NCBI RefSeq assembly: GCF_022513565.1
Contig: NZ_JAKWBE010000013.1
Span: 1-64,000 of the forward strand
Direction: 5' to 3'
DNA length: 64,000 nucleotides
DNA from: Streptomyces gilvus
GTDB lineage: Bacteria; Actinomycetota; Actinomycetes; Streptomycetales; Streptomycetaceae
Of this stretch, positions 8,443 through 16,375 are shown in pieces. The position numbers and the translations under genes were made by a program. The notes beneath the pieces were generated by a model. That model had not been told where the DNA came from and did not search any database. It was given only the letters and a program-made list of their open reading frames with translations. Within the stretch, counting starts at the first letter, position 1. Every line of letters starts with the position of its first letter.

Positions 8443-10104
8443 TCAGCTCACGTTGACGGCGGACCACGCGGCCGCCACCGCGTTGTACTCGGTGCTGCCG
8501 GAGCCGTACAGGGCGGCCGCGGCGCTCAGCGTGCCGGTGCGGGCCGACTTGTAGTTGGTCGTCGACGTGAAGTACGTCGTCAGCGCCTTGTACCAGATCT
8601 GCAGCGCCTTGGCCCGGCCGATGCCGGTGACCGTGGAGCCGTTGTACGTCGGCGAGTTGTAGCTCACCCCGTTGACCGTCTTCGCGCCGCTGCCCTCGGA
8701 CAGCAGGTAGAAGAAGTGGTTGGCGACACCCGACGAGTAGTGCACGTCGAGGTTCTTCACGGACGAGGACCAGTAGTCGGCGCTGCCGCCGTCCTTGCTG
8801 GGCTTGTCCATGTAGCGCAGCGGGCTGCCGTCGCCGTTGATGTCGATCTTCTCGCCGATCAGGTAGTCACCCGGGTCGGTGGCGTTGGCGGCGTAGAACT
8901 CCACGCCGGTGCCGAAGATGTCGGAGGTGGCCTCGTTCAGACCGCCCGACTCGCCCGAGTAGTTGAGGCCCGCGGTGTTCGAGGTGACACCGTGGCTCAT
9001 CTCGTGGCCGGCCACGTCCAGCGAGGTCAGCGGGTGGGTGTTGCCGTCACCGTCGCCGTAGGTCATGCAGAAGCAGCTGTCGTCCCAGAAGGCGTTGACG
9101 TAGTTGCTGCCGTAGTGGACGCGGGAGTAGGCGCCGACGCCGTTGTTCTTGATGCCGCTGCGGCCGAAGGTGGCCTTGTAGAAGTCCCAGGTCTCCTGCG
9201 CGCCGTAGGCCGCGTCCGCGGCGGCCGTCACGTCGGTGCTGGAGCTGGAGGCGGTGCCGGTGCCCCAGGTGTTGGTGGTGTTGGTGAACAGCGTTCCGGT
9301 GCCGGACGTGCCGTGCTTCAGGTTGTACGTCTTGTGGTTGCCGCGCGAGCCGTCGGTCAGCGAGTACGTCGAGCCCGACAGCGTGGTGGTCAGGCTGACC
9401 GTGCCCGAGTACAGCGTCTTGCCGGTGCCGGTCGCGTTCTCGATGCCCTGGTACTCGAAGAGCTTCTTGCCGGTCGCTGCGTCGGTGATGACGTGCAGCT
9501 GGTTCGGGGTGCCGTCGTCCTGCAGCCCGCCGACGATCGTCTCGTAGGCGAGGACGGGCGTGCCGGAGCCGGCCCAGATCACCTTGCGGGCGCCGTCCGC
9601 GGTGGACTTGGCGGAGCCGAGGGTCTTCGCGGCGGACACCGCCTGCTTCTCCGCCTTGGCGGCGGTGATCTGCGGCTTGAGCGAGGCGACCTTGATGGCC
9701 GCCTTGGTGGCTCTGGTGACGCCCTCGGCCTTGCCGGCCTTGGAGGTGTGCACCACGAGGTCGCCGCCGAGGACCGGCAGGCCCGCGTAGGTGCGCTCGT
9801 AGCGGGTGTGCACGGTGCCGTCGGCGTCCTTGACGACGTCCTTGACGACCAGCTTCTCCTTGGCGCCGAGACCTATCTGCCGGCCCGTCTCGGCGACGTC
9901 GGCCTGGGCCTTCTGGATGAGCGAGGTGCGTGCGGCGGCCGACAGCAGGGTCGGGGCGGCGGCCGGGTGGGCGATGGCCGTGCCCGCCTGGGTCTGGGCG
10001 GAGGCCGCACCGGTGGTCAGACCGGTGGCGAGGAGGGCTCCGGCCGCAACGGCGGTGGCGATGGCCAGAGTCGAGCGCTTGTGACGCGCGTAGAGGGGGG
10101 TCAC
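8443..10104 (-). CDS. Secreted M4 family neutral zinc metalloprotease
   Basis: A 553-residue thermolysin-type preproenzyme exported by the Sec route. A signal peptide (VTPLYARHKRSTLAIATAVAA) is followed by an FTP/PepSY-type propeptide (LGAKEKLVVKDVV, YERTYAGLPVLGGDLVVH) and the peptidase domain. Zinc ligands are His367 and His371 in HEMSH and Glu391 in LNEATSD; Glu368 is the general base. The 24-residue distance from the first His to the third ligand is that of thermolysin. The GTG at 10104 has AAGGAG upstream; the open frame beyond it is not protein-like. A paralogue lies directly upstream on the same strand. The protein ends after the peptidase domain with no accessory C-terminal domain. 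Confidence 0.94.
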   Translation of the reverse strand: MTPLYARHKRSTLAIATAVAAGALLATGLTTGAASAQTQAGTAIAHPAAAPTLLSAAARTSLIQKAQADVAETGRQIGLGAKEKLVVKDVVKDADGTVHTRYERTYAGLPVLGGDLVVHTSKAGKAEGVTRATKAAIKVASLKPQITAAKAEKQAVSAAKTLGSAKSTADGARKVIWAGSGTPVLAYETIVGGLQDDGTPNQLHVITDAATGKKLFEYQGIENATGTGKTLYSGTVSLTTTLSGSTYSLTDGSRGNHKTYNLKHGTSGTGTLFTNTTNTWGTGTASSSSTDVTAAADAAYGAQETWDFYKATFGRSGIKNNGVGAYSRVHYGSNYVNAFWDDSCFCMTYGDGDGNTHPLTSLDVAGHEMSHGVTSNTAGLNYSGESGGLNEATSDIFGTGVEFYAANATDPGDYLIGEKIDINGDGSPLRYMDKPSKDGGSADYWSSSVKNLDVHYSSGVANHFFYLLSEGSGAKTVNGVSYNSPTYNGSTVTGIGRAKALQIWYKALTTYFTSTTNYKSARTGTLSAAAALYGSGSTEYNAVAAAWSAVNVS

Positions 10105-10281
10105 ACAAGCTCCTTGTGGTGGGGGAGTCCTCGCCCGGCGTGGGGCGGCCGGAGGAGGGGTGCAGTGAAGTTGTGCGGCGGTTGTGAGGAAGCGTGGCAC
10201 CGGGGCGCGTACATGTCATGACCCCGACGTGATGTTGGCCGAAAAGCAACTCCCCGGTGAACGTTTCAGGAATGTAAACGG

Positions 10282-10317
10282 GCGCCGCCCCGGGGAGTCG
10301 GGCCCCCGGGGCGGCGC
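10282..10317 (-). terminator. Terminator of the second M4 protease gene
   Basis: A 14-base perfect GC stem (10282-10295 with 10304-10317, eight-base loop) starts 29 bases after the stop of the P-domain protease gene and precedes the next M4 gene on the same strand. The two paralogues are therefore probably transcribed separately. Confidence 0.8.
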
Positions 10318-10345
10318 ACTCGCCTTCGATGCCGTCACCCGCGGT

Positions 10346-12400
10346 CTACGGGAACGTCAGCTTCCAGCTGTTGATCTTCCCCACGTCCTGCGCCGCCTGA
10401 TCCTGGACCCGCAACTTCCAGGTCCCGTTGGCGGTTTCGGACGAGACGTTGACCGTGTAGGTCGCCTGGACGTTGTCCGCCGAGTCGGAGGAGCTGAAGT
10501 TCTTCAGGCGGTACGCGGTGCCCGACGGACCCAGCAGATCGATCACCAGGTCGCCCCGCCAGGTGTGCGAGATGTCGACGCTCACCTGAAGGTTGCTTGG
10601 CGCGTTTCCGCTCCTGCCGGAGACGGTGATCGAGGAGGTGACGGCGGGCCCGTTGTCCGGAATCGACACGGGTGTCGTGTTCTCGTACGACGTCCCGCCT
10701 CCGCCGCCCCCACCGGAGCGCGAGCCGACCGCGATGGCCGCCCAGGCGTCCTGCACCGCCTTGTACTCGGCGCTCGTGGTGCCGTACAGCTCACCGGCCG
10801 CCGCGAGGGTGCCGGTGCGGGCGGAGGCGTAGTTGGTGGTGGACGTGAACTTGGTGGTCAGCGCCCGGTACCAGATCTGCAGCGCCTTGTCCCGGCCGAT
10901 GCCGGTGACCGGAAGCCCGTCCGCGGTGGGCGAGTCGTAGCTGACGCCGTTGATGACCTTGGCGCCGCTGCCCTCGCTCAGCAGGTAGAAGAAGTGGTTG
11001 GCCGGACCGGACGAGTAGTGCACGTCCAGGTTGCCGAGCCCCGAGTACCAGCTGTCCTTGGACGAGCCGTCCTTGCTGGGCTTGTCCATGTAGCGCAGCG
11101 GGGTGCCGTCGCCGTTGATGTCGATCTTCTCGCCGATGAGGTAGTCGCCGACGTCGGTCGAGTTGTTGGCGTAGAACTCCACGCCGGTGCCGAAGATGTC
11201 GGAGGTGGCCTCGTTCAGCCCGCCCGACTCGCCGCTGTAGTTGAGACCGGCGGTGTTCGAGGTGACGCCGTGGCTCATCTCGTGGCCGGCCACGTCGATG
11301 GCGGTCAGCGGGTCCGCGTTGCCGGAGCCGTCGCCGTAGGTCATGCAGAAGCAGCTGTCGTCCCAGAACGCGTTCACGTACGAGTTGCCGTAGTGGACGC
11401 GGGAGTAGGCGCCGACGCCGTTGTTCTTGATGCCGCTGCGGCCGAAGGTGTTCTTGTAGAAGTCCCAGGTCTCCGCGGCCCCGTAGTGCGCGTCGGCGCC
11501 CGCCGTCGCGGCGTTCGACGTGGTCCCGTTGCCCCAGGTGTTGGACGTCTGCGAGAACAGCGTGCCGGTGCCGGACGTGCCGTGGTTCAGGTTGTACGTC
11601 TTGTGGCCGCCGCGGTCGCCGTCGGTCAGGGTGTAGTTGGAGCCCGACTGGGTCGTCGTCAGCGAGACCGTGCCGCTGTACTGGGTGTTGCCGACACCGG
11701 TCGCGGTCTCGATGCCCTGGTACTCGAAGAGCTTCTTGCCCGTGGTCGCGTCCGTGACGACGTGCAGCTGGTTCGGCGTGCCGTCGTCCTGGAAGCCGCC
11801 GATGACGGTCTCGTACGCCAGGACGGGCTTGCCGCTCGCGGCCCAGACGACCTTGCGGGCGCCGTCGGCGCTCGCCCTGGTGCCGCCGAGGGCCTTCGCC
11901 CGGCTGACGGCCTGCTTCTCGGCGGCCGCCTTCGTGATGTCCGGGGTCAGGTCCGCCACCTTGATCGCCGCGTTCGTCGCCTTGATGACGTCCTTGGTGG
12001 CGCCCGACGTGGCGGTGTCGACGACCAGGTCGCCGCCGAGGACCGGCAGTCCGGCGTAGGTGCGCTCGTAGCGGGTGTGCACGGTGCCGTCCGCGTCCTT
12101 GACGACGTCCCGGGCTATCAGCTTCTCCTTGGCGCCCAGGCCGATGTCCCGAGCGGTCTGCGCGCGGGCGGTGTCGGCGTCGCGCAGCAGCTCGGCGCGC
12201 TGCGAGGGGGTCAGGTGCACGGCCGCGTGGGCGGGGTTGCCCCTGACCGCGGCCGACGGCGTCTTCTGGGCGGGGGCGGCGGACGCCGCGCCCGACTGGA
12301 CGGCCGCGGCGAGCAGGGCGGTGACCCCGGCGAGGGCCACGGCGGCGGCCCGGCGGTGCGCGGTGGGGGAGGTGCGTCTGCGAGAGGAACTGCTTCTCAA
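10346..12400 (-). CDS. Secreted M4 metalloprotease with C-terminal P-domain
   Basis: A 684-residue paralogue of the preceding gene. Signal peptide, FTP/PepSY-type propeptide and M4 domain (HEMSH with His373, Glu374, His377; LNEATSD) are all present. A glycine-rich linker (GSRSGGGGGGGTSYEN) joins a proprotein-convertase P-domain of about 110 residues (SIPDNGPAVTSSITVSG, SHTWRGDLVIDLLGPSG, GTWKLRVQDQAAQDVGKI). Three starts are possible: ATG 12418 lacks a ribosome site, GTG 12403 is too near the AAGGAG, and TTG 12400 has the best spacing, so I use TTG. The P-domain may aid folding, stability or substrate binding, as in other secreted bacterial proteases. The near-identical cores of the two genes point to tandem duplication followed by gain or loss of the P-domain. 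Confidence 0.92.
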   Translation of the reverse strand: MRSSSSRRRTSPTAHRRAAAVALAGVTALLAAAVQSGAASAAPAQKTPSAAVRGNPAHAAVHLTPSQRAELLRDADTARAQTARDIGLGAKEKLIARDVVKDADGTVHTRYERTYAGLPVLGGDLVVDTATSGATKDVIKATNAAIKVADLTPDITKAAAEKQAVSRAKALGGTRASADGARKVVWAASGKPVLAYETVIGGFQDDGTPNQLHVVTDATTGKKLFEYQGIETATGVGNTQYSGTVSLTTTQSGSNYTLTDGDRGGHKTYNLNHGTSGTGTLFSQTSNTWGNGTTSNAATAGADAHYGAAETWDFYKNTFGRSGIKNNGVGAYSRVHYGNSYVNAFWDDSCFCMTYGDGSGNADPLTAIDVAGHEMSHGVTSNTAGLNYSGESGGLNEATSDIFGTGVEFYANNSTDVGDYLIGEKIDINGDGTPLRYMDKPSKDGSSKDSWYSGLGNLDVHYSSGPANHFFYLLSEGSGAKVINGVSYDSPTADGLPVTGIGRDKALQIWYRALTTKFTSTTNYASARTGTLAAAGELYGTTSAEYKAVQDAWAAIAVGSRSGGGGGGGTSYENTTPVSIPDNGPAVTSSITVSGRSGNAPSNLQVSVDISHTWRGDLVIDLLGPSGTAYRLKNFSSSDSADNVQATYTVNVSSETANGTWKLRVQDQAAQDVGKINSWKLTFP

Positions 12401-12689
12401 CACTGACTCCTTCTGCATGGCCGCGGGGTCGCGCGGCCAGGGGAGATCCGGACGGTGGGTCGACCGTCCGGGCAGAACTGGGGGTGGAGCTGTGGGGTTG
12501 CTGTGTTGAAGCTGTGGGAAGGGTGGCAGCAGTCTGCGGTTTCTGTCAGGACCGCATCAGGAAGTTGGCCGGAAATGGTTCGTTGTCCGGTGGTTCATGT
12601 TCGGTATGCGGACCGTTGGCCGGTCGCCCGGCGCCGGTGGCGTACCGGCCGCCGGGCGTCCGTGGCGCACGGTCAGCCGTGGCGCGCGG

Positions 12690-14525
12690 TCACCCGTGCC
12701 AGGTCCGCCACAACGCCGCGTACGCCCCGTCCGCGGTCACCAGCTCCTCGTGCGTGCCGAGTTCGGTGAGGAGGCCGTCCTCCATGACCGCCACGCGGTC
12801 CGCGTCATGGGCGGTGTGCAGACGGTGCGCGATGGCGATGACGGTACGGCCCTCCAGCACGGCGGCCAGGGCCCGCTCGGTGTGCCGGGCGGTCGTCGGG
12901 TCGAGCAGCGCGGTCGCCTCGTCGAGGATCAGCGTGTGCGGGTCGGCCAGCACCACCCGGGCGAGGGCGAGTTGCTGCGCCTGGGAGCCGTCCGTACGGC
13001 GTCCCCCGTCGCCGAGCCGCGTGTCGAGCCCGTCCGGCAGCTCCCGCACCCACTCGTCGGCGCCCACCGCCGTGAGCGCCGCCCACAACTCCTCGTCGGA
13101 GGCGGCCGGTTCGGCGATACGGAGGTTGTCGCGGACGGTGCCGAGGAAGACGTGGTGCTCCTGGGTGACCAGGACGACCTGCCGGCGCAGCTGCTCGGGG
13201 CCGAGCTCGACGACGGGCACCCCGCCCACGGTCACCGTGCCCTCGGTCGGCGCGTCGACGCCCGCGAGGAGCCGGCTGAGGGTCGTCTTCCCCGCGCCGG
13301 ACGGGCCGACCACGGCCAGCCGCTCACCGGGCCGCACCGTCAGGTCGACCCCGCGCAGCACCTCGCCGCCCCGGTCGTAGGCGTACCGCACGCCCCTCAC
13401 GTCGATCCGGTCGCCGGCCGGCGCGGCGGTGTCCGACGTCTCCGTGCGCGGGGCCCGGGCCAGTCCCTCCACGCGGGCGAACGAGGCGCCGCTGTTCTGC
13501 AGTTGCTCGACCCGCATCAGGATCTCGTCCAGGGGGCCGCTGAGCCGTTGCAGATACAGCGCCGCCGTGACGACCGCGCCCAGGCTGAGGGTGCCGCGGT
13601 CGTGCAGCAGGCCGCCGACGAGGAGGACGGCGGCGACCGGGACGAGGTAGCAGATCTCGACCGACGGGAAGAACACCGTACGCAGGAACAGGGTGTGGAG
13701 GCGGGTACGGCGGGAGGTCTCCAGGGCATCGCGGCTGGCCGAGACACGGCGCTTCTCCAGGCGCAGCGCCTCGACGGTGCGGGCGCCGGAGGCCGTGGCC
13801 GCGAGGATCTCGGCGACGTCGGAGGTGGCGGCCCCCTCGGCGAGGTAGCCGGCCCGCGCCCTGGCCAGATACCAGCGCAGGGCGCACCAGATGCCGGCCA
13901 GCCCGAGCAGCCCGCACGCGCCGAGCAGGGGGTTCAGCGCGAACACCGCGCCGAGCAGGAACAGCGCCTGCACGCCGTTGACGAGCAGGTCCGGGCCGAC
14001 GTCGCGCAGGGTGGTGCCGACCAGGGCGACGTCCGCCGTGCCGCGTGCCGTGAGGTCGCCGGTGCCGGCCCGTTCCACGGCGGCGGCGGGGAGGGCGAGG
14101 GTGCGGTCGACGAACTGTTCGCGGACGCGGGCGAGGGTGCGTTCGCCGAAGCGGTGGCCGGTGTAGCGGGCCCAGCGGGCCAGCAGGAGCTGGGCGAGGG
14201 AGCAGAGCAGGATGGCGAGGGCGAGGTGGTCGACCGCGCTTACGCCCTTGCCGGCGCGGACGTCGTCGACGATGCGGCCCACCAGGTAGGGGCCGGCGAG
14301 ACCTGCGGCTGCGGCCAAGGCGTTGAGGGTGAGGGTGGCGGTGAATGCCTTCGCGTCCGCGCGGAGGAGGCGGATCATTGCTTGGCGGACGTCTTGGGAG
14401 GCGGCTACGGGGAGTTTGGTGTCGGTTGTGTGCCGGGTGCGGGTGCGTGGGGGCTGGTCGCGCCCCGCGGCGGAGCCGCTGGTTGATACAGCCCCGCGCC
14501 CCTGAGGGGGTTTCACATCCGTCAT
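12690..14525 (-). CDS. ABC exporter half-transporter, subunit B
   Basis: A 611-residue type IV ABC half-transporter with an N-terminal six-helix membrane domain (about residues 60-330) and a C-terminal ATPase domain. Walker A is intact (GPSGAGKTT, about residues 406-414) and Walker B is canonical (LILDEAT), but the signature motif is replaced by DGSQAQ in place of LSGGQ. Its ATG overlaps the stop of the upstream subunit gene (ATGA), indicating coupled translation and a heterodimer. The neighbouring subunit has the opposite defect, so one composite ATP site is complete and the other dead. The substrate is unknown; such pairs export lipids, drugs or peptides. Confidence 0.9.
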   Translation of the reverse strand: MTDVKPPQGRGAVSTSGSAAGRDQPPRTRTRHTTDTKLPVAASQDVRQAMIRLLRADAKAFTATLTLNALAAAAGLAGPYLVGRIVDDVRAGKGVSAVDHLALAILLCSLAQLLLARWARYTGHRFGERTLARVREQFVDRTLALPAAAVERAGTGDLTARGTADVALVGTTLRDVGPDLLVNGVQALFLLGAVFALNPLLGACGLLGLAGIWCALRWYLARARAGYLAEGAATSDVAEILAATASGARTVEALRLEKRRVSASRDALETSRRTRLHTLFLRTVFFPSVEICYLVPVAAVLLVGGLLHDRGTLSLGAVVTAALYLQRLSGPLDEILMRVEQLQNSGASFARVEGLARAPRTETSDTAAPAGDRIDVRGVRYAYDRGGEVLRGVDLTVRPGERLAVVGPSGAGKTTLSRLLAGVDAPTEGTVTVGGVPVVELGPEQLRRQVVLVTQEHHVFLGTVRDNLRIAEPAASDEELWAALTAVGADEWVRELPDGLDTRLGDGGRRTDGSQAQQLALARVVLADPHTLILDEATALLDPTTARHTERALAAVLEGRTVIAIAHRLHTAHDADRVAVMEDGLLTELGTHEELVTADGAYAALWRTWHG

Positions 14526-16234
14526 CTGAGAACGTCCTCGGAGTCTTCGTCCCGGGCCACCAGTGCTCGGTATTGCGGTTCGCCGTCCAGGAGTTCGCGG
14601 TGGGTTCCTGTTGCCTCGACCTTGTTGTCCACCAGGAAGTACACGACGTCCGCCCGGTCGAGGACCAGCGGGGACGTCGTCGTGACCAGGGTCGTACGGC
14701 CCTGTCTCGCCTCCCTCAGCCGTTCCGCGACCCGGGCCTCCGTGTGGGCGTCCAGGGCCGATGTCGGTTCTACGGCGAGGAGGATCTCGGGGGCGGTGAG
14801 CAGGGCGCGGGTCAGGCGGACGCGTTGGCGTTGGCCGCCGGAGAGGTTGCGGGCCTGGGCGTCGACGGGGGAGTCGAGGCCGTCGGGGAGGCCCTGGACG
14901 ATGTCCTCCGCGACCGCCGCGTGGATGGCCCGTTCGATGTCCTGTTCACGGCGTTCCTGGCGTCCGGCGAGCAGGGACCGCAGGGGTTCCGCGAACAGGT
15001 CGGCCTCGTGGTCGGCGACCAGGATGTGCTCCCTGACCTGCTTCAGGGAGATCTCGTCGAGCGGGACGCCGCCCCAGGTCGCCGTGGAGGGCGTGTAGCG
15101 GCCGAGGCGGTCGACCACCGCGGCCGCGTCGGCCGGGCGGGCGCAGGCCAGGGCGATGAGGCGGCCCGGGGCCACCCGGACACCGGACTGCGGGTCGTGC
15201 AGCGCCGAGGGCTCGGCGGGCGCGTCGCGGGTGCCGGTGTCCGTCAGCGGCTCCAGGCGCAGGAACCGTACGACCCGGCGGGCCGACACCAGGCCCCGGC
15301 TGATCTGGTAGCCGCACTCGACCCAGAAGGCCACCGGGCCCACCAGGACCGCGACATAGCCGTAGACCGAGACCAACTCGCCGATGCTGATGGAGCCCTG
15401 GGCGGCGAGGCGGGCGGCGAGCCAGGTGACGACGGCGAGGAAGAGGGTGGGCAGGCCGACGCCGAGGGCCTGGACCCAGCTGGTGACCGCGCCGACCCGG
15501 TAGCCCTGGCGGCGCAGGCGCTGTGAGTCGCGCCGGAAGGCGTCCGCGAACAAGCCCTTGCCGCCGAGGCCGTTGAGGACGCGCAGTCCGCCCGCGAGGT
15601 CGGCGATACGGGCCGTGAGGACGCCCTGCCGCTCCCGGTACTCCGTCTCGGCGCCCTGCAGCCGGGCGAGCAACGGTCCGACCAGGACGACGATGAGGGG
15701 GAGGCCGAGCAGGACGACCGCCGCGATGAGGGGCGAGACGGCGAGCAGCAGGCCGGCCACGACCAGGTACGCCACGACGGCGCCGACCCCGGGCCCGACC
15801 ACGGTGAGCGACTGGCTGATCGTCTGGACGTCGCCCACCCCGATGGTGACGACCTCGCCGGCCCCCACCCGGCGGTGCAGCGCGGCCCCCAGGCGGACCG
15901 CCTGTCCCACGATCACTTTCACGGTGCGGAAGTTGGCGTCCATCCGCACCCGGGTCATCGTGCGGTGGCGCATGATGCTCAGCCAGGCGTTGAACGCCCC
16001 GACCGCGAACAGGGCCGCCGTCCAGCGGGCGAGGGCCGGGTAGTCGCCGGGCTCCAGGCCCTGGTCGATCGCCCGGGAGAGGAGGTACGGCGTGGCGGCC
16101 AGCAGCACCATCCAGACGCTGCCGAGCACGGCCCCGGCGAGCGAGCGGCCGGGCTGGCAGCGCACCAGCCAGAGCAGATAGCGGGCGCCGCCGCGACAGT
16201 CGGGCTCGCCCGGCTCCTCGTACGCGTCGATCAT
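14522..16234 (-). CDS. ABC exporter half-transporter, subunit A with degenerate nucleotide site
   Basis: A 570-residue ABC half-transporter with a membrane domain (about residues 20-320) followed by an ATPase domain. The signature motif is perfect (NLSGGQRQRV), but Walker A is missing: RLIALACARPADAAAVV stands where GxxGxGKS/T should be. Walker B is altered to LLAVEPTS, lacking the usual Asp. The subunit alone cannot bind ATP normally, but it supplies its signature motif to subunit B. I start at the ATG at 16234, preceded by GGGGAAGC, rather than 36 codons upstream, where the frame runs through a seven-base tandem repeat. It overlaps subunit B by four bases. Confidence 0.88.
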   Translation of the reverse strand: MIDAYEEPGEPDCRGGARYLLWLVRCQPGRSLAGAVLGSVWMVLLAATPYLLSRAIDQGLEPGDYPALARWTAALFAVGAFNAWLSIMRHRTMTRVRMDANFRTVKVIVGQAVRLGAALHRRVGAGEVVTIGVGDVQTISQSLTVVGPGVGAVVAYLVVAGLLLAVSPLIAAVVLLGLPLIVVLVGPLLARLQGAETEYRERQGVLTARIADLAGGLRVLNGLGGKGLFADAFRRDSQRLRRQGYRVGAVTSWVQALGVGLPTLFLAVVTWLAARLAAQGSISIGELVSVYGYVAVLVGPVAFWVECGYQISRGLVSARRVVRFLRLEPLTDTGTRDAPAEPSALHDPQSGVRVAPGRLIALACARPADAAAVVDRLGRYTPSTATWGGVPLDEISLKQVREHILVADHEADLFAEPLRSLLAGRQERREQDIERAIHAAVAEDIVQGLPDGLDSPVDAQARNLSGGQRQRVRLTRALLTAPEILLAVEPTSALDAHTEARVAERLREARQGRTTLVTTTSPLVLDRADVVYFLVDNKVEATGTHRELLDGEPQYRALVARDEDSEDVLR

Positions 16235-16242
16235 GCTTCCCC

Positions 16243-16284
16243 GATCCCGGATCCGCGATCCCCGATCTCCGATCCCCGATCCGC
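16243..16284. repeat. Seven-base tandem repeat (GATCCNN) before the ABC exporter start
   Basis: Six consecutive units of GATCCNN or a close variant (GATCCCG, GATCCGC, GATCCCC, GATCTCC, GATCCCC, GATCCGC) recur with exact seven-base periodicity, ending eight bases before the ATG of subunit A. The ribosome site GGGGAAGC abuts the array. Slippage would change the leader length or the frame of any upstream start. Confidence 0.75.
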
Positions 16285-16375
16285 GGATTCCTCGTGCACC
16301 GGCGGAGTTGGAGGTTACCGACGGTGAGGACGGGTTGCCCATCGAATTAATCCCCGGTCCGGGGCAGTGCGGTTC

